A stretch of 64,000 bases of DNA from Tenodera sinensis (Eukaryota > Arthropoda > Insecta > Mantodea > Mantidae): NCBI GenBank assembly GCA_030765045.1, contig CM060967.1, positions 149,197,251 through 149,261,250 of the forward strand, read 5' to 3'. Of the stretch, positions 44,150 to 55,880 are shown piece by piece (the stretch's first letter is position 1; each line of letters opens with the position of its first letter). The position numbers and the translations under genes were made by a program. The notes below the pieces were generated by a model that was not told where the DNA came from, ran no database searches, and was given only the letters and a program-made list of their open reading frames with translations.

Positions 44150-44580
44150 GTGACATATTGGGTGCACTCCTAGAGGAATTTGTTGCAACATTTTCAAATA
44201 TGGAAGCTCTGAAATCTTAACTGACTCTCTTTTCTTTGCTCTATTTTATTGTTCCCGGGAACGTTCCAGTTGACTGTGAACCAGAACTGCTGTGATTTAG
44301 ATCTAAAATAGCCATATAGCGATAGAAATATTGTCAGTTTTTATCAAGCCCTGGCTCCACAACATACCCAGAATTTCGTAAATATGCTTCATAAATTATC
44401 TGTATGTTTGGTAGTACATACATCCGCGAAAAAGCTTTTGTTTAATGAATTCGATGAAGTACCATTTAAGAGCAAAATTGTCTGATGATAACCTTACGTC
44501 TGCCATGAGACTTGCTTTAACTAATGTTTCGCCAAATATTAAGATGTTAGTGGAAAAGCATAAACTAGGCCTAATAAATA
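44150..44580 (+). pseudogene. hAT transposase C-terminal fragment
   Basis: The plus strand reads DILGALLEEFVATFSNME near 44152, then CQFLSSPGSTTYPEFRKY, then MFGSTYIREKAFV at 44404, a stop and frameshift, then MKYHLRAKLSDDNLTSAM and RLALTNVSPNIKMLVE. S-x-F-G-S-T-Y-x-C-E-x-x-F-S-x-M-x-x-I-K-x-x-x-R-x-x-L-x-D-x-x-L is the hAT dimerisation signature seen in SCAND3/ZBED-like proteins. The upstream part is decayed. No intact copy is present. Confidence 0.7.
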
Positions 44581-45121
44581 CAAAATTAATTCAAAGTGTG
44601 ACAAGTAGAGGTTTTAGTTTACGTTACAGGAGCAGTTTATTCCTTTTTGAATTTTAAAGTTCAAAGTTATATAAATACATATAATAAATATTATATAAAT
44701 ATCCTTTATCTTTGTAATTTTAATGTTTTGTGTTTGAAATATTCATTATTTTAATTAATTTAATTATTATTCTAATTCATATTAAACTCATATGATCACA
44801 ATATCTATTTAAATTAACACTTTTAAACCGAAAAAAGAGAAACAATACCTAATAGACTTAACTTTATTTCCTCTTCGAACTTTGTACACCCATGTTTTGC
44901 TGTATTTTATGTAAACATAGCAATAAATATTCATCCGCGCCAGTGTGCAGTGATTGGGGTTCATATACTTTTATCATTCTTACATTTTTCTGTTTTTGCG
45001 GTAACCAGCTGTTTTCGATCACCGCTATTTCAGCGTTAGCTTAATGCAGGGAAAGAAAGTCGTGTCTTCAAATATTTGCGAATTCACAATGCTATATCTT
45101 CCATATATTATCGCCTTCACT
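44581..45121. other. Unannotated AT-rich spacer
   Basis: Nothing recognised. Confidence 0.5.
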
Positions 45122-45372
45122 TTTACTTTCTCTAATACGTATAGTATTTAGGGGAAATATTGTATTCAACCCAAAATTTTGATGTCGATATTTCAACAGA
45201 AACATGTCTTGAGGACCCCTGAATCGAAGAAAGGATACTTTTTAGAAAAAAGTCCGCGTGTGACCGTGTGCACTTGCGTGTGTCGGTGTGCGAACAGCGT
45301 AACTCAAACGAAAAGCCGGTTAAAAACCAACTTGGTATTTAAGTTTAATATTTTTTAAGGACGTTACAGAAG
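45122..45372 (+). mobile_element. HINE head fragment
   Basis: TTTTACTTTCTCTAATACGT with ATAGTATTTAGGGGAAATAT is a TACGTATA-type head. A mixed TGTG microsatellite, CGTAACTCAAACGAAAAGCC and TTAAGTTTAATATTTTTTAA follow. It ends where a mariner remnant starts. Confidence 0.75.
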
Positions 45373-45870
45373 AAGTGCATCCCACTGCATTACTTGTGTA
45401 GTTTCCAGTACAGTAACGTTTCTTAACAGCAGTTCGACACGTACCAGTATACAGCTGAAATGGCCGTCTTGAGCTCCAGCACACTTTTATGTAAATGTGC
45501 GGAATCACCTCAACGTCGCATATGCAAATTTATGGATTGCCAGAGGTGGACCAGTTCCATGGCCAGTGCGGTCGCCAGATGTGACACCTCTGACTATTTT
45601 CTGTGAATTTGTATGAAGAGTATGGTGTATGACACTCCTATAACGTGAGCGGAGGACAGTATTATTCAAGTCCACGGAGGGATTGAAAACCTTCAAAGAC
45701 ATCCGCACATATTGGGTCATGCGCATGAGGTTCACCACCACCGACATAGGCTCTGAAATGATGTAGGAAATACACAGTTCGAAGCCCATTTCTAATGTAG
45801 ACAGCTTGATTTTCAGTTTGGCAAAATGTGAACGCACATCCATCTCATACTTTGACGCGCTACAGCGCCC
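45372..45870 (+). pseudogene. Mariner/Tc1-superfamily transposase fragment, copy 2
   Basis: The plus strand reads VRNHLNVAYANLWIARGG, PVPWPVRSPDVTPL, YFL...MKSMVYDTPIT, then EDSIIQVHGGIENLQRHP in successive frames. It is clearly the same family as 31140-31500 and extends further toward the C terminus. Frame changes and stops make it non-functional. Confidence 0.68.
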
Positions 45871-46394
45871 AAACCATGCATTTCCGGATAGGGGTTTCTC
45901 TTTGAAAATCGATCAGTTTGCTGTCCCTTACAACATATTAAGCGTAGTTGGTGATTTTTTGGGACATCCTATAGAATAGCATTGTAACGTGATACTGAGC
46001 ATCGTCTTCTGAATACGTTTCTTTAAGGCAACAGAATAAATCTTATTTAGAATCACAGTAAGATGGACTTCGTATGTAGAGATACTGAAAGGCATTCCTC
46101 CAACAAAGCCCTAGATTTTTTTTTTTAACAGAATTGAATTTCCATTCAGAGACAGACACAGGATTCCCTAACCCCTTTTTAAAAACACCTTACCAATGAG
46201 CAAATTACAATAAATAGTAGGGCATTTAACCGTTCTAGATTTTCAAGCATCATATAGGTGATCAATAGATCATCCTTTGCATGCAATCATTGTTTAAGTT
46301 TCTAGAAATCCTATATAAAGTTTTATTGAATAAATATGCCTTTAAAATTAATATTTAAATTGATTATTCACAAGCAAGCGATGCCATGGCAGTT
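45871..46394. other. Spacer
   Basis: TTTTTGGGACATCCTATA near 45955 could be the end of the preceding transposon. Otherwise nothing. Confidence 0.4.
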
Positions 46395-46860
46395 TCTATT
46401 ATAAGTGGAATTTTCTGGTAATGTCCTCAGGAAACCTCTTCATTTTGGATGACTTTTGCATAATGGTAAACAGTAATGGTAAACAGGGTCTCACTAAATA
46501 AAAAAATGTATGTGAAATGCGTCTTTTGCTTATTTATTTTGAGTGAGCCATTTCCCAGTTGCTCTTTATTATGTGTGTGAATTTCACAACTCATACTTTT
46601 CTGAAACAGGAATGTTATTCGTTTTTTTTTTATATCCTGACCTTGCAAAGAGAATGGAATTTCAGAGCATAGCAACCAGCTCTTAAAACATTTCACTATC
46701 GCTTAAAGCCTACCGTATTCCCATATTCCCCTTGCACCTACAAGAAAGTTAGCAATTAGTTACTTTCTGAAACTGCTTATATTGATTGAAATGAAATAGA
46801 GAAATTTGCAAGGATAGTTTGTATAAGAGTGAGTATATGTAGCTCCACATTGAATTATAC
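46395..46860 (+). mobile_element. HINE 3' half, diverged
   Basis: It contains GGAATTTTCTGGTAATGTCC, GATGACTTTTGCATAATGGT, TTGAGTGAGCCATTTCCCAG, TTGCAAAGAGAATGGAATTT and CCCCTTGCACCTACAAGAAA in body order. The terminal hairpin is not preserved. A short TAATGGTAAACAG duplication lies at about 46463-46483. Confidence 0.7.
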
Positions 46861-47168
46861 TAGAAGTCTGTGTCGCAATTGGTTACGCGACGGTCACTTG
46901 GTGTAACTTCTAAGGCTATACACTTCCACTTTTTCGCCAAATATCGACATTCTAAACGTAAGCAGTACCAAAGAAGTCGTTAATGAACAGATGTTTATCT
47001 CATAAGATCTACAAGGGGTTTTGTAGATCAAAGACAACGTATATGTAACCAAACCGCCTCTATAAGACAATACACGTCTGTGTGTTAAAGAATGGCAAAA
47101 TCTGCGTATAGTGGAAGGAGGTAAATCCAATTTCCCATCTTTCGCAAACGGACATCACTGGTTAAAAG
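46861..47168. other. Spacer
   Basis: Nothing recognised. Confidence 0.4.
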
Positions 47169-47296
47169 TGTGAGTGAGTGAGTGAGTGAGTGAGTGAGTG
47201 AGTGAGTGAGTGAGTGAGTGAGTGAGTGAGTGAGTGAGTGAGTGAGTGAGTGAGTGAGTGAGTGAGTGAGTGAGTGAGTGAGTGAGTGAGTGAGTG
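47169..47296 (+). repeat. GTGA microsatellite, about 31 perfect units
   Basis: A pure tetranucleotide array. It borders GGAGTTCAAGGGCCCGTCGA, the same sequence that borders a short GAGTG stretch in the 60-bp insertion at 29602. This implies it is the 3' tail of a minus-strand retroposon. Confidence 0.95.
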
Positions 47297-47600
47297 GAGT
47301 TCAAGGGCCCGTCGACAACTATGGCAGACACAAATTTAATGTCGGCTGATAGCTGACCATTACTATTCTATTTCCTGCTGAGTGTATGGAATAATGTACA
47401 GTGATTAATGTTAGTAATGAAACATTAAACCGCCTCTGCCATGTCTAGTACCCACTTCTTAACTGGTTCTACCACTCCAACTAATGTTTGTCTTACTCTC
47501 CCCTGTTTCTTCCCTCCTGAGCCTGAGACCGAATTTTGTTTGAGTGCCAGACTTTAGTCATCAAACCAATACGAGACGATGAAGGATGTCTTTCAACCAC
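47297..47600 (-). mobile_element. Retroposon body with GTGA/TCAC tail
   Basis: On the minus strand it would run from about 47600 (CTCGTATTGGTTTGATGACT) to GACGGGCCCTTGAACTCCAC and the CACT-rich tail. It shares only its 3' end with 29602-29661. No coding motif or pol III box was identified, so the class is unknown. Confidence 0.45.
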
Positions 47601-48308
47601 TCAGTTGAAATATTTCTCTTTCCTCGCTTCTAGGTCTGACCTTTGATCATAGGCTAATTCGCGTGTGTCGGGTATGAAATCCCACCAATAAGAGATTGAC
47701 TCACCAAGGACTGATGTAAATCTCAAATGGAATAATTTTAGAAAATTACTATAGAAAAAGCTAGCAAACACACAACAGTGTAATTTTGCACAGTAAACCA
47801 AAAAGTTATAAAGCTATTAATATTACATTTTTGTAATATATTAAGAACACTTCATTTAAGAACCGCTGACAATTGTAATTGTCTAATGGACTAGAATGTA
47901 CCTTATAAAAAAGTTAAACAAAAATAACACCATGAACACCATGGTATAATAATGCACTTTTCTTATAAACTTTCGGTGGAACTGGATCTTTTCTCATAAA
48001 CCACATAAAACGTATAATCTTATACACTATGTAGAATAACTTTTATGTTGCGTGCAAACAATAAAAGTTTAAATTTTGAAAATAGTTCCTATTGGTATTG
48101 CATTTTATGAACTAATAGTAATATTTAAATAATTGTAATTCCGAGTAATATATACATATAAATTATTATTTATTTATGCCAACAAACTTAATGATGGTGT
48201 TTTTAAACACACATGCCGTGTATGGACAATGCTTTTTAAGAACTGAAAAATTTATGTATTATTTAGTTAATGTAAATAAAGCAACAGTCCAATTATCCAA
48301 TAGCTTAT
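47601..48308. other. Unannotated AT-rich spacer
   Basis: Nothing recognised. Confidence 0.5.
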
Positions 48309-48700
48309 AAGAAAAAATCTTGTTGCACTCACATTACTTTCTCTACTCTTGCACAAACTACTCTTATAAACACTTATTTACTACTTCATGTTAATCGAGA
48401 TAAACATTTGTTTGTCATTGTCTTGTAATTTTCTTGTTGGTGCAAGAGGAATACAGTATAGTTTAAACGATAGTCAAATGTTTTAAGAGTGGTCGCTAAA
48501 TGATGCAAGTTGAATAACGACCTCCCATTTGAGAACGTCTGTAAGTACTGCAGAATTGTGACAAATGATAAGGAATATCTCCGAAATGATTCACTTCACA
48601 AAAAAGACCATTTGACATATATTGTGGGTTTTAACCAGATCTAGATATTTTGTACGGTATGATTTGGTCAATCTCGTACGGTCTTTTTGACTGTTTTAGC
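48309..48700 (-). mobile_element. HINE 3' third, reversed
   Basis: GAAAAAATCTTGTTGCACTC, TACTTTCTCTACTCTTGCAC, ATAAACATTTGTTTGTCATT and GGAATATCTCCGAAATGATT are followed by TATGATTTGGTCAATCTCGT, where similarity ends. Confidence 0.78.
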
Positions 48701-49430
48701 TAGAATAATTAACTTACCAAAACTTATCTAAATTCAATGAAAATTACAAAAGTTTTGAGTTTGAGCAACTATATATTTGCTATGATTTCCAGTGAAATAC
48801 TCGAGTCCTCAATTGATTTAAATCTGTGAATGCAAAGCTAGTGTGTGACAACAGAGACCTGAAATATAGCTATCTCTTAAGGCAAGTTGCCCGCCGTTTG
48901 GCGAAAAGCATATAACCTTACTTATCCATTCCTTACATCTGATATTAAAGCTGAAATTCACGTTTGAGAACATTCTTTTTAGTCTTCGCTGGCCTTATAT
49001 AGAGACTTACTCGTGTATCATTGGCCTATAAGCGTTCTTATTTTTTTAGTGCCGGTCGTAACCTTACGCGCCGGCTGCCAACCTGGTCGTAACGATGAAT
49101 GAACGAATTAATAATGATGCAAATGAGATCGGGAACTCTTAGCTGCTTAAACTTAAGTGCTATCATATTTCCACAAAATAACTCCATTCAACCCGACCAC
49201 ACTGCAGTAGAAAACAGACTTTTAGATACGACTTCGAAACTCACTTATGTGTAAGAGTGAACAACAGGTAACAGCACATGATGTGTAACAGTCCCACTAA
49301 TTTATCTATTCTTATTTTATTCTCAAATGCATCCGACTAATTATTCACACACGACTTTTCGGTCTCTGTCATTGGTGACCCTTAATTTTCAAATGAGATG
49401 GGTTGGGCACAGAAAACAAACACCACTGAT
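48701..49430. other. Unannotated spacer
   Basis: GGTCGTAAC occurs twice (near 49054 and 49084) around a GC-rich GCGCCGGCTGCCAACC. No element could be defined. Confidence 0.45.
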
Positions 49431-50384
49431 GTGCTACATTCACATAAGTTTCTCTACTCACTATGATTTATTCTAACTTCTGCAAACTATTCTTAAGAAC
49501 GCCTATTACATTCTCTACCACGTATACTAAATAGGGGAAGTGTTGTATTCCACCCAAAAATTCGATGCCGGGTTTACACCAGAAATATGTTTTGAGGCCC
49601 CCTGAATCCAAAAAAGTACTTTTAGAAATAGATTAATGTGTGTGTGTGTATATATATATCTGATTCTTTGTGTTTGTGTGTGTAAGTGTGTGAGTCTGTG
49701 TGTCTGTCTGCCTATCTGTGAACAGCATAACTCAAAAACGAAAAGCCAGTTAAAGTATTAAAGTTTAACATGCTTAAGTGAGAGACATAAAGATTTTGAA
49801 GAAAATACCTCCACCCTAAACTATCCTTTAAATGAAAACTGTTTCGAAAATATTAATGGACCTAACGATTTTGATTAAAATGTCATGTGTTTGAGATATT
49901 TTTATAGCAAATGAAATGCATATAGCTGGTTATAACCTGTGTAATTCTGTTTACTCTTGTGCCTTTTGCATAACTATTACACTTTAAGAGATAGACCAAA
50001 TCTGACTATACAAAAAATGTAGACCTTGCTAAAGTCAAAATTTATATTCAAATGAATGTTTTTGTATAATGAACCATTTCGGAGATATTCCTTGTTAGTT
50101 TTACAATACTTATACTTTGCACAAATGGAAGAGCGTTATTAGTTTTCTAATATCTTAGAGATAGAGAATGGAATTTTAAAGCTTTAAAAGATTTGACTAT
50201 CACTCAAAGCCTACAGTATTCCTACATTCCCCCTGTACCTGCAATAAAATGAGCAAGAAGATAATTTCAACAAATGTTTATCTCAACCAATAAGAAGAAC
50301 ATAAAGGAATAAGAGTTCGTAAGAATAGTTGGTACAAGAGTAAAGAAAACCACATGAGTGCAACACAAGATTTTTTACAGATTT
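49431..50384 (+). mobile_element. HINE, full length, with inverted 3'-end sequence at its 5' end
   Basis: About 49431-49506 resembles the reversed family 3' end (GATGTGCTACATTCACATAA). The head CATTCTCTACCACGTATACT with AATAGGGGAAGTGTTGTATT, a TG/TATATA microsatellite, AGCATAACTCAAAAACGAAA and the whole body follow. It ends CACATGAGTGCAACACAAGA with T-run. It has the same extended 5' architecture as 4629 and 14888. Confidence 0.8.
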
Positions 50385-50394
50385 AGGCGATGAC

Positions 50395-50935
50395 ATTTTG
50401 AATCTCTTCCTTCAGTTGTGATATTGTTCAGGGACTATTTTTTTGACCTTGCTATTTTGAAAACTCCCAAAGGAAAAAGAATTCGCTGGAAGGAACTTTT
50501 CGAAATACCCAACTGTTGTGAACGAAACATGGACCCTGAACAACGCAGATGAGGAAATACAGCGAATATTTGAAAGGAAAAGACTGAAGAATCTTTGGAC
50601 CAGTAAAGGACAAAGAGCAATGGAGAATAAAACCTAACTATGAGGTAGATGCACTAGTAAATTAGCAAGATATTGTTAGGTTTATAAAGTCACAAAGAAT
50701 AAGATGGCTAGGATATATTGAGAGAATGACAGAAAATAGAATCCCAAAAAGAATATTGAAAGGAAATTAGTTTGCTAAAAGAACCAAAAAGAAGATGGCT
50801 AGATGATGTTACAGAAGATTTAAGAAAGACTGGAATTAGGAGGTGGAAAAGTAATGTGGAAGTGGAGGAGGATTGTGCAGAGGCCAAAGCTCATCAAGGG
50901 CTGTAGAGCCAGAAGAGGAGAAGGATAACATTAAT
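50395..50935 (+). pseudogene. LINE ORF2 C-terminal fragment
   Basis: The plus strand reads ETWTLNNADEE-like at 50528, EIQRIFERKRLKN, then IRWLGYIERMTENRIPKR, KRRWLDDVTEDLRKTG, IRRWKSNVEVEEDC and AEAKAHQGL before a stop. This is the full C-terminal signature of the same LINE family as 28331-28962, with several frame changes. It begins right after a HINE terminus. Confidence 0.78.
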
Positions 50936-51509
50936 ATGGCATTAGAGAGAACATTCGCTCGTGCCACAATCATCAAGGTTATCCACTTGTTGCTCAAAAT
51001 GTTATTAGTATTACCCATAGACATAATAGCTTCTCATTCTGTGCTGCACGTTCAAGCGACCTGAAGCACCATGTATTGTGGTACCTGGGGCTGTGGGTCA
51101 AATAAATTACAAAGATACACTTATATGCTTCTCACTGCAATACCGTTTAAGAATACTTTATTGCTGTAAATAATTACTCAGGCGGTACTACCTTGCTAGT
51201 TAACATTTGATAGGACTGTTCTAAATCGAAGTAACGAAAGAAAAGATAAAAGCGTTTCAACGACAAAACAAAGTGCACAATTGGAAATTTAGTCTTATTT
51301 AACAAGAGAATTGCTTTAATAAAGTTCGCTGTGTTCCGTTTATAAGTACGATAATCAAAGATACTTTTATAATTTCAAAACTATGCACACAAATGGATTA
51401 TAGTTGGTACCATCTGAAAGAAGAAATTGGGAAGTTTTAATACATTGGATTCGCAGATCATTGCCTATGAAAACACATATTACTCCTTCGTCAGTTAGCA
51501 GGTAGACAA
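50936..51509. other. Spacer
   Basis: Possibly more of the mariner element that follows, but not alignable by eye. Confidence 0.4.
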
Positions 51510-51836
51510 TTTTCCAGTAAGATAGGACACCACACTGTCGCACATTCTTGGACAGACAGTTCCCTAGAATATGGATCGGAAGAGGATCATCGTAGATCAC
51601 ATGGTCTCTCAGATCACCATACCTGCAGCATCTGATTCTTTTCTTTGCGGATTTGTTAAGGACCAGGTCTACAGGACTCCGATAGGTGATTTGGCAGACT
51701 TACGATAAGGAATTTATGCTGCTGTCGACAATCTTACATCACAAATGCTTCATAAAACATGGGTCGAGGTTAAATACTGGTTGGACATTTCCCGCGCCAC
51801 TGATGATAACCATGTTGAAGTTTATGAACCATAACG
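51510..51836 (+). pseudogene. Mariner-type transposase C-terminus
   Basis: The plus strand: FQ, stop, DRTPHCRTFLDRQFP, IWIGRGSS, ITWSLRSP, then after a frameshift VKDQVYRTPIGDLADLR, stop, GIYAAVDNLTSQMLHKTW, VEVKYWLDISRATDDNHV, EVYEP and a natural stop at about 51835. F-Q-Q-D (second catalytic Asp), R-W-I-G-R-G and S-P-D-L-T-P (third) are the expected landmarks. The last about 75 residues are almost intact. It is the most complete of three related remnants. Confidence 0.78.
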
Positions 51837-52290
51837 TAAAACGATTCCCAGTTTTCACTACTTGTAGCAATCAGATGTCATAGTATTTCTTTTGTTATAC
51901 CTATAAGCGGAACATCACGTGTAATCCGTCGAAAGGGCTGATATGTAACAGCAATATTGATGTAACAATCGTTACTCATGTTATTTGCCCAAAACACTCT
52001 TATAAAACTTTCACCCAAAACCTGTGCAAGAATGGTTACAGACAGTCCTGTCATTTTGAACAATTCATGATATGTTAAACTACATTACAGGTGGGCACGA
52101 TGGGCTATTATAAATTTTGGATCATCGTGGCTTTGGCACGGTGTATAAAATAACAACTTAAAATCGTCAGAGTGTAAAGCTTAATTTTCTTAATTTTCTT
52201 CGGGATAATATTAGAAATCATGTCATCCATTGCCAGACAGTATCATGGCAATGCCTCGTCGGACACCCTTAAACTTAAATTGTAACTGTA
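51837..52290. other. Spacer
   Basis: The sequence to about 52080 may be the 3' untranslated part of the mariner element. Nothing else was seen. Confidence 0.4.
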
Positions 52291-52439
52291 CTTATATTAC
52301 AGTGCAGACATGGGGAAGAGGGGTGATAGGAATGTGATCGAGTATTTACCCGTTCCTTTATCAAATGCTGGCCTGCTCTTTTTCCGGTTTGTGATTACCT
52401 TACGTACATTTCCTTTTGGCATAGCAAATACAAAACTTT

Positions 52440-52580
52440 ATTACTTTCTCTACATACTGCGTATAGTAGGTAGGGGAACAATTGTATTCGACCCAAAATT
52501 TAGATGTCGAGGTTTCACCGGAAATATATGTTTTGAGACCCCTGAATAAAAAAGCATTTTAAGAGAAAGATCTATGTGTG

Positions 52581-52637
<57 letters not shown>

Positions 52638-53317
52638 GCGCGCGCGCGCGCCTATGAAGAGCATAACTCAAAAGCGAAAAGTTGGTTAAAAACCAAAGTT
52701 GGTATTTAAGTATAATATATTTCAAGGATGCGACACGAAGATTTTGAAGAAAATTGCTCCACACTAAACTACCTTTTACATGGAACATTTTTCGAAAATA
52801 TGGCTCTAACGATTTTGATTAAACTGCCATATTTTAAAGATTTTTTATGGTAAATTAAATGTACATTTTGAATTTTCTGGCTATAGCCTATGTAGTCCTG
52901 CTTGCTCTTAATGATTTTTGTATAACTGGTAAACCGCAAGAGATGTAGATCTCGTTAAAACACTCAAGTTATGGCCAAGCACAAGTGAACCATTTTGGAG
53001 ATATTTCTTGTTATTTGTGTGAGTTTTACAGTACTTAAACTTTTCTCAAATGGAAGGTCGTTATTCACTTTTTTATCTCTTGACTATGTAAAGAGAACGA
53101 AATTTCAAATCCTTCATAAAACGACCCGCTTTAAAATATTTGCCTATTACTCAAAAGCTACCTACTTTCCTCTTGCACCTACAAGAAAATTAGCAATAAG
53201 ATAATTTCTGCAAATGCTTATTTCGACTAACATGAAGAAGATAAAGCAATAAGAGCTTATAAGAATAGCTTGTACACAAGTAGAGAAAGTCATGTGAGTG
53301 CAACACATCATATTGTC
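52440..53317 (+). mobile_element. HINE, full length, in repeat R3
   Basis: Head TTACTTTCTCTACATACTGC with GTAGGTAGGGGAACAATTGT, a TG microsatellite of about 60 bp (52582-52650, ending in GCGCGC), AGCATAACTCAAAAGCGAAA, the full body and the terminus CATGTGAGTGCAACACATCA. The uninterrupted R3 copy near 59250 shows the T-rich target and no duplication. This is consistent with Helentron-style insertion between T residues. Confidence 0.85.
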
Positions 53318-53378
53318 TTTTACTAGGAACACTAAAGTACTTAAGTTCCCATTCGGCTTTGCAAGTATATTTTTACCT

Positions 53379-53580
53379 GTAAGATTTAAAGCTTTCACGG
53401 TTCACGTTATTTATTATAGTTTCACGGGCGATCAGCCGTGTGAGGTTTGAAAATATTGAGCTTTCGGCCATTCTAAACTCCATGGCCTTCGTCAGAATGA
53501 AATGGCCATGGAGTTTAGAATGGCCGAAAGCTCAATATTTTCAAACCTCACACGGCTGATCGCCCGTGAAACTATAATAA
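53379..53580. mobile_element. 202-bp snap-back element with perfect 79-bp arms
   Basis: Leader GTAAGATTTAAAGCTTTCAC-GG, then arms 53409-53487 and 53504-53582 that are exactly complementary over 79 bp around a 16-nt loop. The outermost two bases overlap the duplication. ATATTTTTACCT is repeated at 53367-53378 and 53581-53592 and is single in the homologous R3 copy, giving a target duplication of about 10-12 bp. The perfect arms imply a recent insertion or recent gene conversion between arms. Confidence 0.85.
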
Positions 53581-53720
53581 ATATTTTTACCTTGTTACCA
53601 GGCGTAGCCTGGTAGTTCAAACGGTGTGTGACACAGGAGAGGGGGCTAAAACTGCGATGTAGGGGAAATGACACATTGAGTCACATTTCCCCATCTATGT
53701 TATAATGTAAAAGCCGAATT

Positions 53721-55030
53721 TTATATATGTTCCTTGGGTGAGTGTTAGAAGAACTTTCCTTAATAGCCGGAAGGTGTCGACATTTCTAGCACCTGGCCAA
53801 ACTCAAAGGTAAGCTAGCTGTAAGTGCGAGCGCGTGGCAATATGCGTGTCAAGTGAGATAGTGATTTAGGTGTTTTGCGATCTTTTATCTCGCATTCTAG
53901 TTTACTCGGTATGTGTTATTATGCATATGTACAGTATACGTTTTTCTATTTGTCTGTGCAGTTTTTAAACTGAATGTGACTCAGTCTTAAGTACAGTCAT
54001 GGGAGACGTTTTAATTTGTGTTGTTTGTAAGTAGAAACGTCAGGAGCTTTTTTAATCTTTGTTGGGCATAAACTAGACGTCTCAACAGAAGTGTATGTTA
54101 CTTCGGTTTGTAGTTATTTGACGCCTGAACAACTTTACAGTGGCCATGTCTATTGACATGGATGACGACAATGGATGGCGGGATTTTTCATATTATGCTG
54201 AAGAAAATACAAGAAAATTAGGTTTTATACTTTGACGATTTTAGGTTGCTAAAGCCACGATGATCCAAACTTCATAGGAGGCCATCGTTTACCTGTGTTG
54301 GGCTCTTGCTCTAGAAGTGGTCTGAACCACTGTACGAAAAACTCAATTTTTTAATTTTATTGTGGTTAACCTGAACTCTTACATAAATTATTTATGTTGT
54401 AAATTGTAAATACTAATGAACTGTTATTGGTAGTTCAAATCACACCCTTTTAATGCTTTCGGGGACTTCTACATGAGGAGCCAGAGCAAGATCTATCACA
54501 ATAGCCGTAAATTAGGTTTCTTTCAGGGTTGCATACGCTCAGGAAGTCTCGTCCATGGAAGGCATGCAGTCTCATAATAACGAATCCTAAACCAGAACCA
54601 AGTTCCAACACTTTCTGCAAAACCAATGTCCTCGCGCTAGCTAGGCCAGCAAGTCATGCATTGAGATGTGAAGCAGGCACTCTTCATTTCACGGCGAAGT
54701 TAAGACCATGTACAAAAATCAGGTAGTAAACTTTAGTGATTGGTCTGTGGAAAAACTGTTAGACGAAGAGACGGAAAAAACAATACACTGAAATAGCTAC
54801 TTACTAAGGTACCAATTATTAAAATATCTGTACTTATACCCCGATGTACATAGGTATTTCTATTTCATTTTCAAATTATTCTTTTTTGGTATTTATGTAG
54901 ACCATATTTTTATAGCTTGTAAAAATTGTCCTTTTTTAATTTTTACCTATGCTAAAAATGGTGTTCCTGTATGTTTTAAAGCAAACATACGATATCTTGA
55001 AACAATAAGCCTTCGCAGATACGAGTATAT
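53721..55030. other. Unannotated stretch
   Basis: No repeats shared in the window and no ORF with a motif. Confidence 0.5.

Positions 55031-55880
<850 letters not shown>

Larger units (their letters stand above)
52291..53720 (+). repeat. Repeat R3, split by a HINE and a hairpin element
   Basis: Three pieces (52291-52439, 53318-53378, 53593-53720) match consecutive parts of 59020-59480: CATGGGGAAGAGGGGTGA, GTGATTACCTTACGTA, AAAGTACTTA, TTTTTACCTTG and GATGTAGGGGAAATGACACA. Between them sit a HINE (52440-53317) and a snap-back element (53379-53580). R3 is therefore older than both. Its class is unknown. Confidence 0.7.

Noticed and set aside
44404..44657. Intact small protein at the hAT C-terminus
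   Set aside because: The signature is split by stops and a frameshift, so it is a transposase remnant.
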